Source: Micavibrio_B sp048498395 (GTDB taxonomy: Bacteria > Pseudomonadota > Alphaproteobacteria > Micavibrionales > Micavibrionaceae). From it: a DNA stretch of 23,780 nt. The stretch covers positions 1-23,780 of the forward strand of contig JBEHYB010000032.1 in the NCBI GenBank assembly GCA_048498395.1. The letters are read 5' to 3'. This document shows positions 14,246 to 21,007 of the stretch, one piece after another (positions within the stretch are counted from its first letter, which is position 1; each line of letters begins with the position of its first letter). The position numbers and the translations under genes are program-made. The notes below the pieces were generated by a model that saw nothing but the letters and a program-made list of their open reading frames with translations, was not told where the DNA came from and did not search any database.

Positions 14246-15109
14246 TTATTGCGGAGGGGCGAAGGACGGGGCGGGAGTATCGGGGCGCACGGTCTTAAGT
14301 CCCGAGGAGATCTGGCGCACACGGGTGAAATAATCGCTGCGCGCCGTGGCCAGCAATTGCGGCCAGGTCTCGAATGGGCGCGCATGCGAGATATCATAGT
14401 CCGGGAGATAGGCGTAGGGCGTGGCGAGGTCCCAGGCCCGGACCTTGTCCATTACTTTATCAAGGCGATCCGGGTCCGCCATCGCCCATTTGCTGATCGG
14501 CGCGCCGATCGAGATCGCCAGCATTGACAGGGGCTCGTGCGGATTGATCAGAACGGGACCGGCATCGGGTACATCGCCTTTCTGGTCTTCGGTACGTTTG
14601 TCGCTCGCTGCGGCCTTGTCTTCATATGAATAAGGAGGAAAGCGCGCCATGTCGAAATTCGCGCGCAGCTGTCCCGCATAGTAATAAAACGCCGCTTCTT
14701 CATAGCGTTTACGGTCGGCGAGCGCCTTGGCCATGTAGAGGAGTCCCTTGGGCGGTACCGAGCCGGGATCGATATCGATCATATGCACGACCTTATCGAT
14801 GGCGGCATCATTATTGCTGGTCATCAGGTCCGTATAATACGGCCAGGCGACGAGGGTGTCGGTTTTCTTCAGCGCGTCTTCTGTCTTCAGGGCTTTTGGC
14901 GCGGGCTTCTCTTCTTCTGGCGGAGTAGGTTTTTCGGCAGGTTTTGCTTCCTCTTTCTTTTGAACCGGCGGGGTTGTGGTGACGCTTAAGTGGTGCATGG
15001 ACAGAGAAGACGGGGATGGCTCTGACATTGGTTCCGACTGGGCGAAGGCAGGCGTAACGGATATAAGGGCGAAAAGGGACAGCAAGAGCATATGGGGCTG
15101 GGGGCGCAT
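14246..15109 (-). CDS. Secreted hypothetical protein, 287 aa
   Basis: A clear signal peptide is present: Arg near the N-terminus, the hydrophobic core MLLLSLFALISV and a probable cleavage after AFA (about residue 23). A Pro/Glu/Lys-rich stretch (about 48-75) follows and resembles a flexible periplasmic linker. The globular remainder contains AALADRKRYEEAAFYYYAGQ-like helices (about 128-148) suggestive of one Sel1 or TPR-type hairpin. I recognise no family. GGAG sits 6 nt before the ATG at 15109, which settles the start. The gene is divergent from the 788-aa repeat protein, with 136 nt between them. Confidence 0.85.
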   Translation of the reverse strand: MRPQPHMLLLSLFALISVTPAFAQSEPMSEPSPSSLSMHHLSVTTTPPVQKKEEAKPAEKPTPPEEEKPAPKALKTEDALKKTDTLVAWPYYTDLMTSNNDAAIDKVVHMIDIDPGSVPPKGLLYMAKALADRKRYEEAAFYYYAGQLRANFDMARFPPYSYEDKAAASDKRTEDQKGDVPDAGPVLINPHEPLSMLAISIGAPISKWAMADPDRLDKVMDKVRAWDLATPYAYLPDYDISHARPFETWPQLLATARSDYFTRVRQISSGLKTVRPDTPAPSFAPPQ

Positions 15110-15245
15110 GAAATCTCCGGAATTTCTGGCAGTATAAGGGCAAGGGGCGCGGTCTTTAAAGCGGGGAATTGGTAAAATGGTTAATTTTTCATAATTTGTG
15201 TTTCCGGGGCCTTTATGTTACTCTCCGGGCATCGGAGACAAGACA

Positions 15246-17612
15246 ATGCTGAGTACAGAATTCAACAATATCCCTGCCAATAATCGCGGCAAGCGTATCA
15301 AGGCGCTTTATCAGGAAATTTTAAGACAGGCTGACGCGCTGACGATCCCCACCGTTGAAGCGACCGCGGAAAGTCAGGCCGTTGAAGCATGGTATGAAAG
15401 AAATACCGCGAAGCTGATTTACAACGCCGTTAAGGCGAACAAGCTTGAGAGTCTCGCCACCGCCGCGCCAGAAAGTTTCAAGACATTGATGGAGCAGGAA
15501 AAGAAATCCAATTACGTTGAGCGTGTGCGTACCAGTATCGCCTATTTTATGTCCGACGGACCGGAAAATAGCGTGGGCGAATGGCTTAGTGGAAAACAGC
15601 ATGAGATTCAGGATGCGTTTCTGAATAAACTGAAAGAGAAAGGTGAAAAAATAATCGCCGAAGCCAATGATCAACTTATCAGCCAGACGACACGGCTTGA
15701 GATCGCTAGGAAATCCGGACAGGAAAATTTAATCGTAGGCGCAAAATCTTATGCGGATCTGGTGAATGCTTTGACAGGCCGCGATGCGGAAGGTGTGCTT
15801 GAAATCCTGCAATCCGAACAGATGCAAAGAATACCGGAATATCTGCGTTATGAATTATTGTCGATGCCTGTCGCGGATGAGAAATCGGCGATCCTCGCCC
15901 TGACCGCTTGCGCGCATAGCAAGGACGAAGAAGAAAAACTGATCGCGCGGTTTATCGCGGCGACGGGAAGCGGGGAAGGTGTAACATTGCTGGCGCAGGC
16001 TTGCGCGCAAGTAACGGAAGCTCAGCAGGATGATTTCCGCAAATATTTAAAATCCCATGCAGGGCTTGCAGTTCAGATCAATAGCGACTGGACGATGAAT
16101 GCGAATGCCTATGTAAATGCAAGCTACGGCAAGGGATTATTTACAATTACAAACCATGACGGTAGCAGGACCGAATTCGACATGAGTCGCGAGAAAGCGC
16201 ACGCGCTTCTCGAAATCCTTTCTGCGGGTCCTGGTTATATGGCGATTGCAGGGAATTATGCGATCAATATAAATGCTTATGCGAGTGCGTCATATGAGGA
16301 CAATAAACTGGAGCTCCATGAGCAGGATGGTTCCTACATACGCTTCACCATGGACGAGCAGGAAGCGTCACAAGTTCTCAAGCAGCTGGCTAAGATGCCG
16401 CCCTATTCTGCCTTCAATGAAAGAAATGTGATCAATACCAATGCCTATCAATATGTTGCGTATGCAGAAGGCACGTTGAGGATGAAAAAACAAAATGGCA
16501 AATACACGCACTATAATATCGGTGAAGAGAAAGCTGCCGATCTTTTAGCCGCGCTTGAGGCAAGGCCGAATTACATTCGCATAGAAAACGAACTTCTGAA
16601 TATGAACGCGGTTTCAAATATTTCATACGATGAGACCAATCAGCGGCTGGACTTTGAAGATGCCGGCGGCAGCGGTATTGCATGGTTCACGATGGAGCGG
16701 GAGGCGGCTTCGGCGTTGTTTGATAAAGTGGCGCAAAGACCGGGTTTCATACGTTTAAATGACGATATCATCGTCAATATGAATCTGATTGCCGATGTCG
16801 ATTATAATTATACGTCGAAGGATCGTCTTGTTTTTGGCAATACCGGCGGACATGCGATCTTACGCGTTGAGATGACAGAGGCGCAAGCAAAACCGATTAT
16901 CGATGCGCTGGCCGAACGGCCGAATTTCATGCGGATCGCGGATAACATCGTCGTGAATACCAATGCGGTGGCTGATGTTGATTATGACAGGTCTTCAAAA
17001 GGCCGTCTTGCGCTGGGCAATGCCGGTGGCAGGATGATCGCCAATTATGAGATGACTCATGAGAAAGCGCAGCCGATTATCTATGCGCTGGCCGAACGGG
17101 CGAATTTCATCCGTACGGACAAAGATGCCGTGATTAATTTCTTTTCAATTGGCGATGTCAGATATATCGGAGACATGCAGCCCAAAATATCTTACCGTGG
17201 TCCGGGTCGTGATCAAATTACTTCTGTTGAGATGGACAGTAGTAAGGCGCGAGCTTGTTTTAATTCACTGCATAAGGTCGGGCTTACGATGGCGCAGGCG
17301 CAGTCGGAATATTTGACCATGCAGCAGGAGCTGGGGCTCGAAGCGGCGGAAAGTTCTTCGTACCAGTCGAGCTATTCAAGTTCTTATACAGATACATCTG
17401 GTACCGATATGCTTATGGCGGCGGCAACGATATCGTTGATGTCGTCCGTGATGGATACATTTTCAGCTTCTTCAGGCATGGATATGTTTAACGGCGGTGG
17501 CGGCAGTTTTGGCGGCGGTGGATCAAGCGGCAGCTGGAATATCTCTTGCGATATCGCAAACGACCCGATGATGAATCCGGATTTGCGCAGGAAAAATTTC
17601 GATTTTAACTGA
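15246..17612 (+). CDS. 788-aa protein with seven tandem 55-60 residue repeats
   Basis: The ATG at 15246 has GGAG 8 nt upstream and is preferred over a GTG at 15198. Residues 1-270 are mainly helical. Residues 275-678 hold seven copies of a beta-rich unit marked by (V/I)N.NA followed by a V-x-Y strand, an acidic or glycine turn, and a helix of the type EKAxxLLxALAERPNFI. The marker Asn residues are N287, N343, N399, N454, N513, N573 and about 633, giving periods of 56, 56, 55, 59, 60 and 60. The last copy is degenerate. The tail (about 700-765) is rich in Ser, Tyr, Met and Gly, with runs such as GGGGSFGGGGSS. No signal peptide is seen. I do not recognise the family. The fold may resemble small FlbD-like beta proteins, but that is a guess. 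Its stop abuts the stop of the convergent gene. Confidence 0.9.
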   Translation: MLSTEFNNIPANNRGKRIKALYQEILRQADALTIPTVEATAESQAVEAWYERNTAKLIYNAVKANKLESLATAAPESFKTLMEQEKKSNYVERVRTSIAYFMSDGPENSVGEWLSGKQHEIQDAFLNKLKEKGEKIIAEANDQLISQTTRLEIARKSGQENLIVGAKSYADLVNALTGRDAEGVLEILQSEQMQRIPEYLRYELLSMPVADEKSAILALTACAHSKDEEEKLIARFIAATGSGEGVTLLAQACAQVTEAQQDDFRKYLKSHAGLAVQINSDWTMNANAYVNASYGKGLFTITNHDGSRTEFDMSREKAHALLEILSAGPGYMAIAGNYAININAYASASYEDNKLELHEQDGSYIRFTMDEQEASQVLKQLAKMPPYSAFNERNVINTNAYQYVAYAEGTLRMKKQNGKYTHYNIGEEKAADLLAALEARPNYIRIENELLNMNAVSNISYDETNQRLDFEDAGGSGIAWFTMEREAASALFDKVAQRPGFIRLNDDIIVNMNLIADVDYNYTSKDRLVFGNTGGHAILRVEMTEAQAKPIIDALAERPNFMRIADNIVVNTNAVADVDYDRSSKGRLALGNAGGRMIANYEMTHEKAQPIIYALAERANFIRTDKDAVINFFSIGDVRYIGDMQPKISYRGPGRDQITSVEMDSSKARACFNSLHKVGLTMAQAQSEYLTMQQELGLEAAESSSYQSSYSSSYTDTSGTDMLMAAATISLMSSVMDTFSASSGMDMFNGGGGSFGGGGSSGSWNISCDIANDPMMNPDLRRKNFDFN
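16068..17279 (+). repeat. Tandem coding repeats, seven units of about 165-180 bp
   Basis: The repeat array covers residues 275-678 of the 788-aa protein. The later units remain similar at DNA level: 16892-16930 and 17072-17110 are nearly identical and exactly 180 bp apart. The first units agree mainly at protein level and have a shorter period (165-168 bp). This suggests that the downstream units were duplicated or homogenised more recently. Confidence 0.8.
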
Positions 17613-17963
17613 TCAGAGCGACCAATTCTGCACGCGGTCATTTTCAATGACGACGCGCAGGGGCGCTCTCGTCAGCGGGTTCGGTTTGTAGATCCAGATC
17701 GTCTGGTCGCCGATAGACTGGACGCTTAGCGGTTCGCCTTTCGCGTCTTTCAATTGTTCCGCTGTCTGTCCCGTCCAGATTTTTCCCGAAGCGAGCATCC
17801 GTGCCAGTTCGTCATTCTTGTCGTATTTTGCAAAATATTTGCGAAAACGCGTTTCATAGGTCATGGCGCGCCACAACCCGAATACAAGCGCGCCGCCGAG
17901 CGCGAGCAGGAGCGGGAAGAACAGGATAAGGGCAATTGCCAGAAAGAAAATCAGCTTGATCAT
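17613..17963 (-). CDS. Membrane-anchored BamE/SmpA-like protein, 116 aa
   Basis: An N-terminal hydrophobic helix (about 3-32, LIFFLAIALILFFPLLLALG) anchors the protein. A small domain follows with IWTGQTAEQLKDAKGEP (about 62-78), Q-T-I-W-I-Y-K and, at the end, VVIENDRVQNWSL. This order (helix ending in G-x-P, W-x-Y strand, terminal strand with V-x-x-W) is the BamE/SmpA pattern. No lipobox Cys is present, so it is not a BamE lipoprotein; any envelope role is inferred. It lies 40 nt after the TVP38-like gene on the same strand and may share its transcript. Its stop codon is immediately next to the stop of the convergent 788-aa gene. Confidence 0.75.
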   Translation of the reverse strand: MIKLIFFLAIALILFFPLLLALGGALVFGLWRAMTYETRFRKYFAKYDKNDELARMLASGKIWTGQTAEQLKDAKGEPLSVQSIGDQTIWIYKPNPLTRAPLRVVIENDRVQNWSL

Positions 17964-18003
17964 GGTGAGGGGAATTTAGGCATTTGGCCGCGAAAAGCAA
18001 GCT

Positions 18004-18690
18004 TCAGGCGGTGCGGTATCTTTTAAGCATATAATGCAGCGCGATGACGATTGCGAGCCACAGCGCGGCCCCGGCTGCAAGCCAGGCGAAACTCTCCGGC
18101 GTGGGGTCCATAAACATGTCGACAAGTGAATCGCCCACGGCCGCACGGGCGATGCCGCCGGGCCAGAAAGCCAGAAACGTCCCGGCGAGGTAATCAATGT
18201 AACGCAGGGAGGTAATGCCCGCCGCCATATTGAAGATTCCGAACGGGGCCATGGGCACGAGGCGCAGCGCCGCGACCCCGATCACGCCGGCATGGCGGAG
18301 TTTATTGTCGAGTGTTGATATGCGCGGACCGGCGAGAAGATGGCGAAGGCCACGATTGCGCCCGTAACGGCCGACGAAGAAAAAGAACGTTCCGGCGATC
18401 AGCGTTCCGGATAGCGCGTAGACGATACCGAGCAAAGGCCCGAAGACGATGGCGGTCGCGAGATTGAGTACGATGATCGGAAACATCACGAGTGAAGCGA
18501 GAAGGTAGAGTCCGCAGATAATCGGGTAGGACCAGGGAGAGTTGCGCGCGAGGGTTAAAAGTTCCATCACCTCGTCGCGCAAGTGATCGAGATCAAAACT
18601 CAGAAAATAAAGCGAAGCGGCAATAGCCGCGCAGAAAAGCACGCCGCAGATAATGTAGAGATTTTTATGCGGATGCGGCGCGGCTGTCAT
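18004..18690 (-). CDS. TVP38/TMEM64-family membrane protein
   Basis: This 228-aa protein has five or six predicted membrane helices. It shows family signatures in order: VFGPLLGIVYALSGTLIAGT followed by F-F-F-F-V-G-R-Y-G-R (about 82-110), and RLVPMAPFGIFNMAAG (about 143-158). The DedA/VTT superfamily contains lipid scramblases and transporters of the inner membrane; the substrate here is unknown. The length is normal. It starts 15 nt after the stop of the HxlR gene, on the same strand, so the two are probably co-transcribed. The ribosome binding site is weak, which fits translational dependence on the gene ahead. Confidence 0.9.
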   Translation of the reverse strand: MTAAPHPHKNLYIICGVLFCAAIAASLYFLSFDLDHLRDEVMELLTLARNSPWSYPIICGLYLLASLVMFPIIVLNLATAIVFGPLLGIVYALSGTLIAGTFFFFVGRYGRNRGLRHLLAGPRISTLDNKLRHAGVIGVAALRLVPMAPFGIFNMAAGITSLRYIDYLAGTFLAFWPGGIARAAVGDSLVDMFMDPTPESFAWLAAGAALWLAIVIALHYMLKRYRTA

Positions 18691-18705
18691 GCCGGTTAAT
18701 ATAGG

Positions 18706-19086
18706 TCAGGCCGCTTTGGATTTCCCGGATTTTTTCTCTTTATGCGCTTTCTGTTCGTTGGGGCAGTCCCATTTGACCGAAAGTTTTTCCAGATCATCCA
18801 GAACCTTGTTCAGATCCTTGCCGCGTTCGGTGAGGGAGTAGGTCACTTTCGGCGGAATTGTCGGTTCCTGTTCGCGGTGCAGGATGGCGGCTTCTTCGAG
18901 CATGCGCAGCCGTTCGGTCAGCATCTTGGACGAGATGGTCGGCATCTGTTTTTTCAACTGGCCGAAACGCATCGGTCCGTTGGAACGGATCAGCCATAAA
19001 ATGTAAGTCGTCCATGGCCCCATCAGGAGGCGGAGGATTCCATCCATCGGGCATTGCATATCGGAATGGTCGCGTAAGGATTTCAT
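18706..19086 (-). CDS. HxlR-family winged-helix regulator
   Basis: The 126 residues carry the HxlR pattern: C12-P near the N-terminus, LLMGPWTTYILWLI, RFGQLKKQMPTISSKMLTER followed by L-R-M-L-E-E-A, and the wing V-T-Y-S-L-T-E-R-G. A Lys-rich tail (KAHKEKKSGKSKAA) extends beyond the domain. HxlR proteins are dimeric repressors or activators, and several sense quinones, aldehydes or electrophiles through a conserved N-terminal Cys. C12 is in the right place. GGAG precedes the ATG at a good distance. The divergent flavodoxin gene is the likely target, and the TVP38-like gene downstream may be co-regulated. Confidence 0.93.
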   Translation of the reverse strand: MKSLRDHSDMQCPMDGILRLLMGPWTTYILWLIRSNGPMRFGQLKKQMPTISSKMLTERLRMLEEAAILHREQEPTIPPKVTYSLTERGKDLNKVLDDLEKLSVKWDCPNEQKAHKEKKSGKSKAA

Positions 19087-19214
19087 GGCTTGTCTCCAGT
19101 GGTTTCCGTTTCGTAACCGGTAACAAAAAAGTGCCTACTTCCCGGTTTATCGCTCATCTGTATATTATAGTTACATAGTTACTAAAAGAAATCAAGTTAA
19201 TTAAGGAGACAATT
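19087..19214. promoter_or_regulatory. Divergent control region of the HxlR and flavodoxin genes
   Basis: The 128-nt interval contains TAGTTAC twice with an 8-bp period (19168-19174 and 19176-19182). The second copy lies within a perfect 9-bp palindrome, TAGT-T-ACTA (19176-19184), next to a TATA-rich stretch (19161-19171). This is a reasonable operator for the HxlR protein, overlapping the promoter of the flavodoxin gene. AAGGAG is placed ideally before the ATG at 19215. Confidence 0.45.
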
Positions 19215-19802
19215 ATGTCCAGTTCGAGCAAGACCGCCATCGTTTATCATTCAGGCTACGGCCATACGGAAATCGTCGCGAAAGCCGTCGCGCGCGGGGC
19301 GGCGAAAGCGGGGGAGGCGACGCTCGTTAAAATCTCTGCCGAGGGCAGGATTGCAGATAATGAGTGGGAGGTTCTGAAAGATGCCGATGCGATTATTTTC
19401 GGCGCGCCGACCTATATGGGGTCGGCTTCCGGTCCTTTCAAGATTTTCGCCGACGCATCATCGAAACCATGGTTCACGCAGGAATGGCGTAACAAGGTCG
19501 CGGGCGGTTTTACAAATTCTCATTCAATGAGTGGCGACAAGCTTGCGACGCTTCAGCAATTTTCCGTCCTTGCCGCCCAGCACGGTATGATCTGGGTGTC
19601 ATTGGGCGAGAACGCCGCGCAGCAGGGCGACACGCCGCATCAGCGCGACACAAGTGCCATCAACCGGCTGGGATCTTTTCTCGGTGTCATGACGCAGGCC
19701 GAGAATGTCGCGCCGGAAGGATCGATCCCTGAAGGGGATTTGCGCACGGCGGAGATATACGGCGCGCGCGTTGCTGAAATAGCCTCTAAATTAAAAGCTT
19801 AA
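19215..19802 (+). CDS. WrbA-like flavodoxin / NAD(P)H-quinone oxidoreductase
   Basis: The protein has 195 residues. The FMN phosphate loop is YHSGYGHTEIVAKAV (about 11-25). Further flavodoxin landmarks are IIFGAPTYMGSASGPFK (about 60-76) and the G-G-F-T-N-S-H-S-M-S-G-D loop (about 97-108). WrbA-type proteins reduce quinones by two electrons using NAD(P)H and so avoid semiquinone radicals, in the cytosol. The divergent HxlR regulator fits induction by quinones or other electrophiles. AAGGAG lies 7 nt before the ATG. A terminator-like hairpin follows the stop. I do not assign wrbA itself, since the wider flavodoxin_2 family is also possible. Confidence 0.9.
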   Translation: MSSSSKTAIVYHSGYGHTEIVAKAVARGAAKAGEATLVKISAEGRIADNEWEVLKDADAIIFGAPTYMGSASGPFKIFADASSKPWFTQEWRNKVAGGFTNSHSMSGDKLATLQQFSVLAAQHGMIWVSLGENAAQQGDTPHQRDTSAINRLGSFLGVMTQAENVAPEGSIPEGDLRTAEIYGARVAEIASKLKA

Positions 19803-19807
19803 ATGAA

Positions 19808-19836
19808 AAAGCGATCCCTTCCCCTGGGATCGCTTT
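19808..19836 (+). terminator. Hairpin terminator after the flavodoxin gene
   Basis: A perfect 11-bp inverted repeat, AAAGCGATCCC and GGGATCGCTTT (19808-19818 with 19826-19836), encloses a 7-nt loop directly after the stop. The T-run is short, but symmetrical A and T ends would allow action in both directions, also for the convergent gene at 19864. Confidence 0.7.
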
Positions 19837-19863
19837 CATCATGTTAACAGGAGATAGAAACTT

Positions 19864-20274
19864 TTAAGGAGTATTCGGCGTAAACGAAGTGGTTGTCTTC
19901 GGCGCGCCGACCTGCAGGATCGAACCCATCTGGTCAAACTGGTTTGCATTGGTAATCGTTTGCAGCGGTGTCTTGTTCAGATCGACATCCTTGATGACAT
20001 CAAGCGCTTCGTTGAATGAAGCGTTATTATGTTTCGTCCAGGGCAGATCATAATCTTCCAGCCTGGTCTGCAGTTCGTTGATCTGCGCGGTATTGATCAT
20101 ATCTTTGACCGCCGCGACATTACCTTTTTTATCGATATGATAATGTTCCATGACGGCCACTGTTTCATGCTTGCCGTCTGGCGTTGCATGCGTGGCGACG
20201 CCAAGGAAGTTGATGCGCCCGATATTATCCTGCGCCTGCGCTTTGAAATGCTCTGAAATTTTTGGACCGGCCAT
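19864..20274 (-). CDS. Hypothetical protein, 136 aa
   Basis: The ATG at 20274 has AAGGTG 5 nt upstream. The GTG at 20280 would place the same purines too close, so I prefer the ATG. The protein begins MAGPKISEHFKAQAQDNIGR and contains a strand region AVMEHYHIDKKGNVAAVKDM. A helical region around INELQTRLEDYDLPWTKHNN and a loose Thr/Pro-rich end follow. No signal peptide or membrane helix is seen. I recognise no family and see no functional link to the neighbours. Confidence 0.75.
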   Translation of the reverse strand: MAGPKISEHFKAQAQDNIGRINFLGVATHATPDGKHETVAVMEHYHIDKKGNVAAVKDMINTAQINELQTRLEDYDLPWTKHNNASFNEALDVIKDVDLNKTPLQTITNANQFDQMGSILQVGAPKTTTSFTPNTP

Positions 20275-20513
20275 CGCCACACCTTTTTTATTTAGCTCGT
20301 TAATTATCGCCCATTATGCGGATGAGGTTTTAAATCGCGGTGAATATTCCATAAAATTCTATATATCCACGCAGGTAGCGTGGCCATATTATCCATAAGT
20401 TCATACAAAAAGGCTTTGCAAATCAATCACTTAAAAAAAGATGTAAAAAATCAAAAATTTTTCAAAAAAGCCGGGGGGAGTGCATAGGGCAGGGCGTTTA
20501 ACTTATGCGCTAG

Positions 20514-20529
20514 TGACCGGGGTCGGTCA
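20514..20529. promoter_or_regulatory. Perfect inverted repeat upstream of the Lys-rich secreted protein
   Basis: TGACCG-GGGT-CGGTCA is a perfect 6-bp inverted repeat about 33 nt before the ATG at 20563. It could be an operator or a 5' leader hairpin. It follows an AT-rich tract (20401-20470), where a promoter would be expected. The rest of the 282-nt gap between genes shows nothing I can name. Confidence 0.35.
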
Positions 20530-20562
20530 TTCGTATCACTTTAATATCCAAGGACTAATTTC

Positions 20563-20841
20563 ATGAAACTTACATCCGCACTCACACTCTCCGCTGTAGC
20601 CGTCGCTCTGATGATCTCTGGCGCACAAACCGTTCGCGCTGCTGATACGGCTGCTGACGTTAAAGCAGGCGTAACTGCAACTGCTCCTACACCAGCTCAC
20701 GAAAAAGCTGCTGTTGATGCAAAAGAAACAGTAAAACACAAAAAACACAAAGCTCACAAATCAACCAAGAAAACAGAGAAAAAAGTAGAAGCAAAAACTG
20801 ACGCTGCTGCTACGACAGAAACCCCAGCCTCTGGCCAATAA
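20563..20841 (+). CDS. Small secreted Lys/His/Ala-rich protein, 92 aa
   Basis: A textbook signal peptide (MKLTSALTLSAVAVALMISG, cleavage after VRA near residue 26) is followed by a mature part of about 66 residues made almost only of Ala, Lys, Thr, Glu and His. The basic core is KHKKHKAHKSTKK. Overall composition and layout resemble the enterobacterial acid-shock protein Asr, although similarity in such low-complexity sequence does not prove homology. It is presumably periplasmic and intrinsically disordered. AAGGA precedes the ATG by 9-10 nt. A strong bidirectional terminator follows about 110 nt after the stop, preceded by a GC-rich hairpin. Confidence 0.8.
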   Translation: MKLTSALTLSAVAVALMISGAQTVRAADTAADVKAGVTATAPTPAHEKAAVDAKETVKHKKHKAHKSTKKTEKKVEAKTDAAATTETPASGQ

Positions 20842-20880
20842 TCACTTTGTGATTTTGTCCTGAGTCTCTCGAGTCCGAAA

Positions 20881-20916
20881 GCCGCCGCCCAGCTCCCCAG
20901 CTCTCCCGGCGGCGGC
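20881..20916 (+). other. GC-rich 9-bp stem-loop in the 3' untranslated region
   Basis: GCCGCCGCC (20881-20889) pairs perfectly with GGCGGCGGC (20908-20916) around an 18-nt pyrimidine-rich loop. The stem lies between the stop of the 92-aa protein and the terminator at 20950, in a stretch of high GC that contrasts with both flanks. It may stabilise the mRNA 3' end or belong to a small RNA. Confidence 0.45.
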
Positions 20917-20949
20917 CAAGGACCCTTCAGGGGCTGACAAGGAATAAAG

Positions 20950-20983
20950 AAAAATCCTGCAAGTCATCTTGCAGGATTTTTTT
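20950..20983. terminator. Bidirectional Rho-independent terminator
   Basis: A perfect 14-bp inverted repeat (20950-20963 with 20968-20981; inner arms ATCCTGCAAG and CTTGCAGGAT) closes on TCAT. It has T-runs on the plus strand and on the minus strand. It separates the convergent 92-aa protein gene and the chemotaxis transducer gene. Confidence 0.9.
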
Positions 20984-21007
20984 ACTTCTACTGGCTAGAG
21001 GAAAAGT

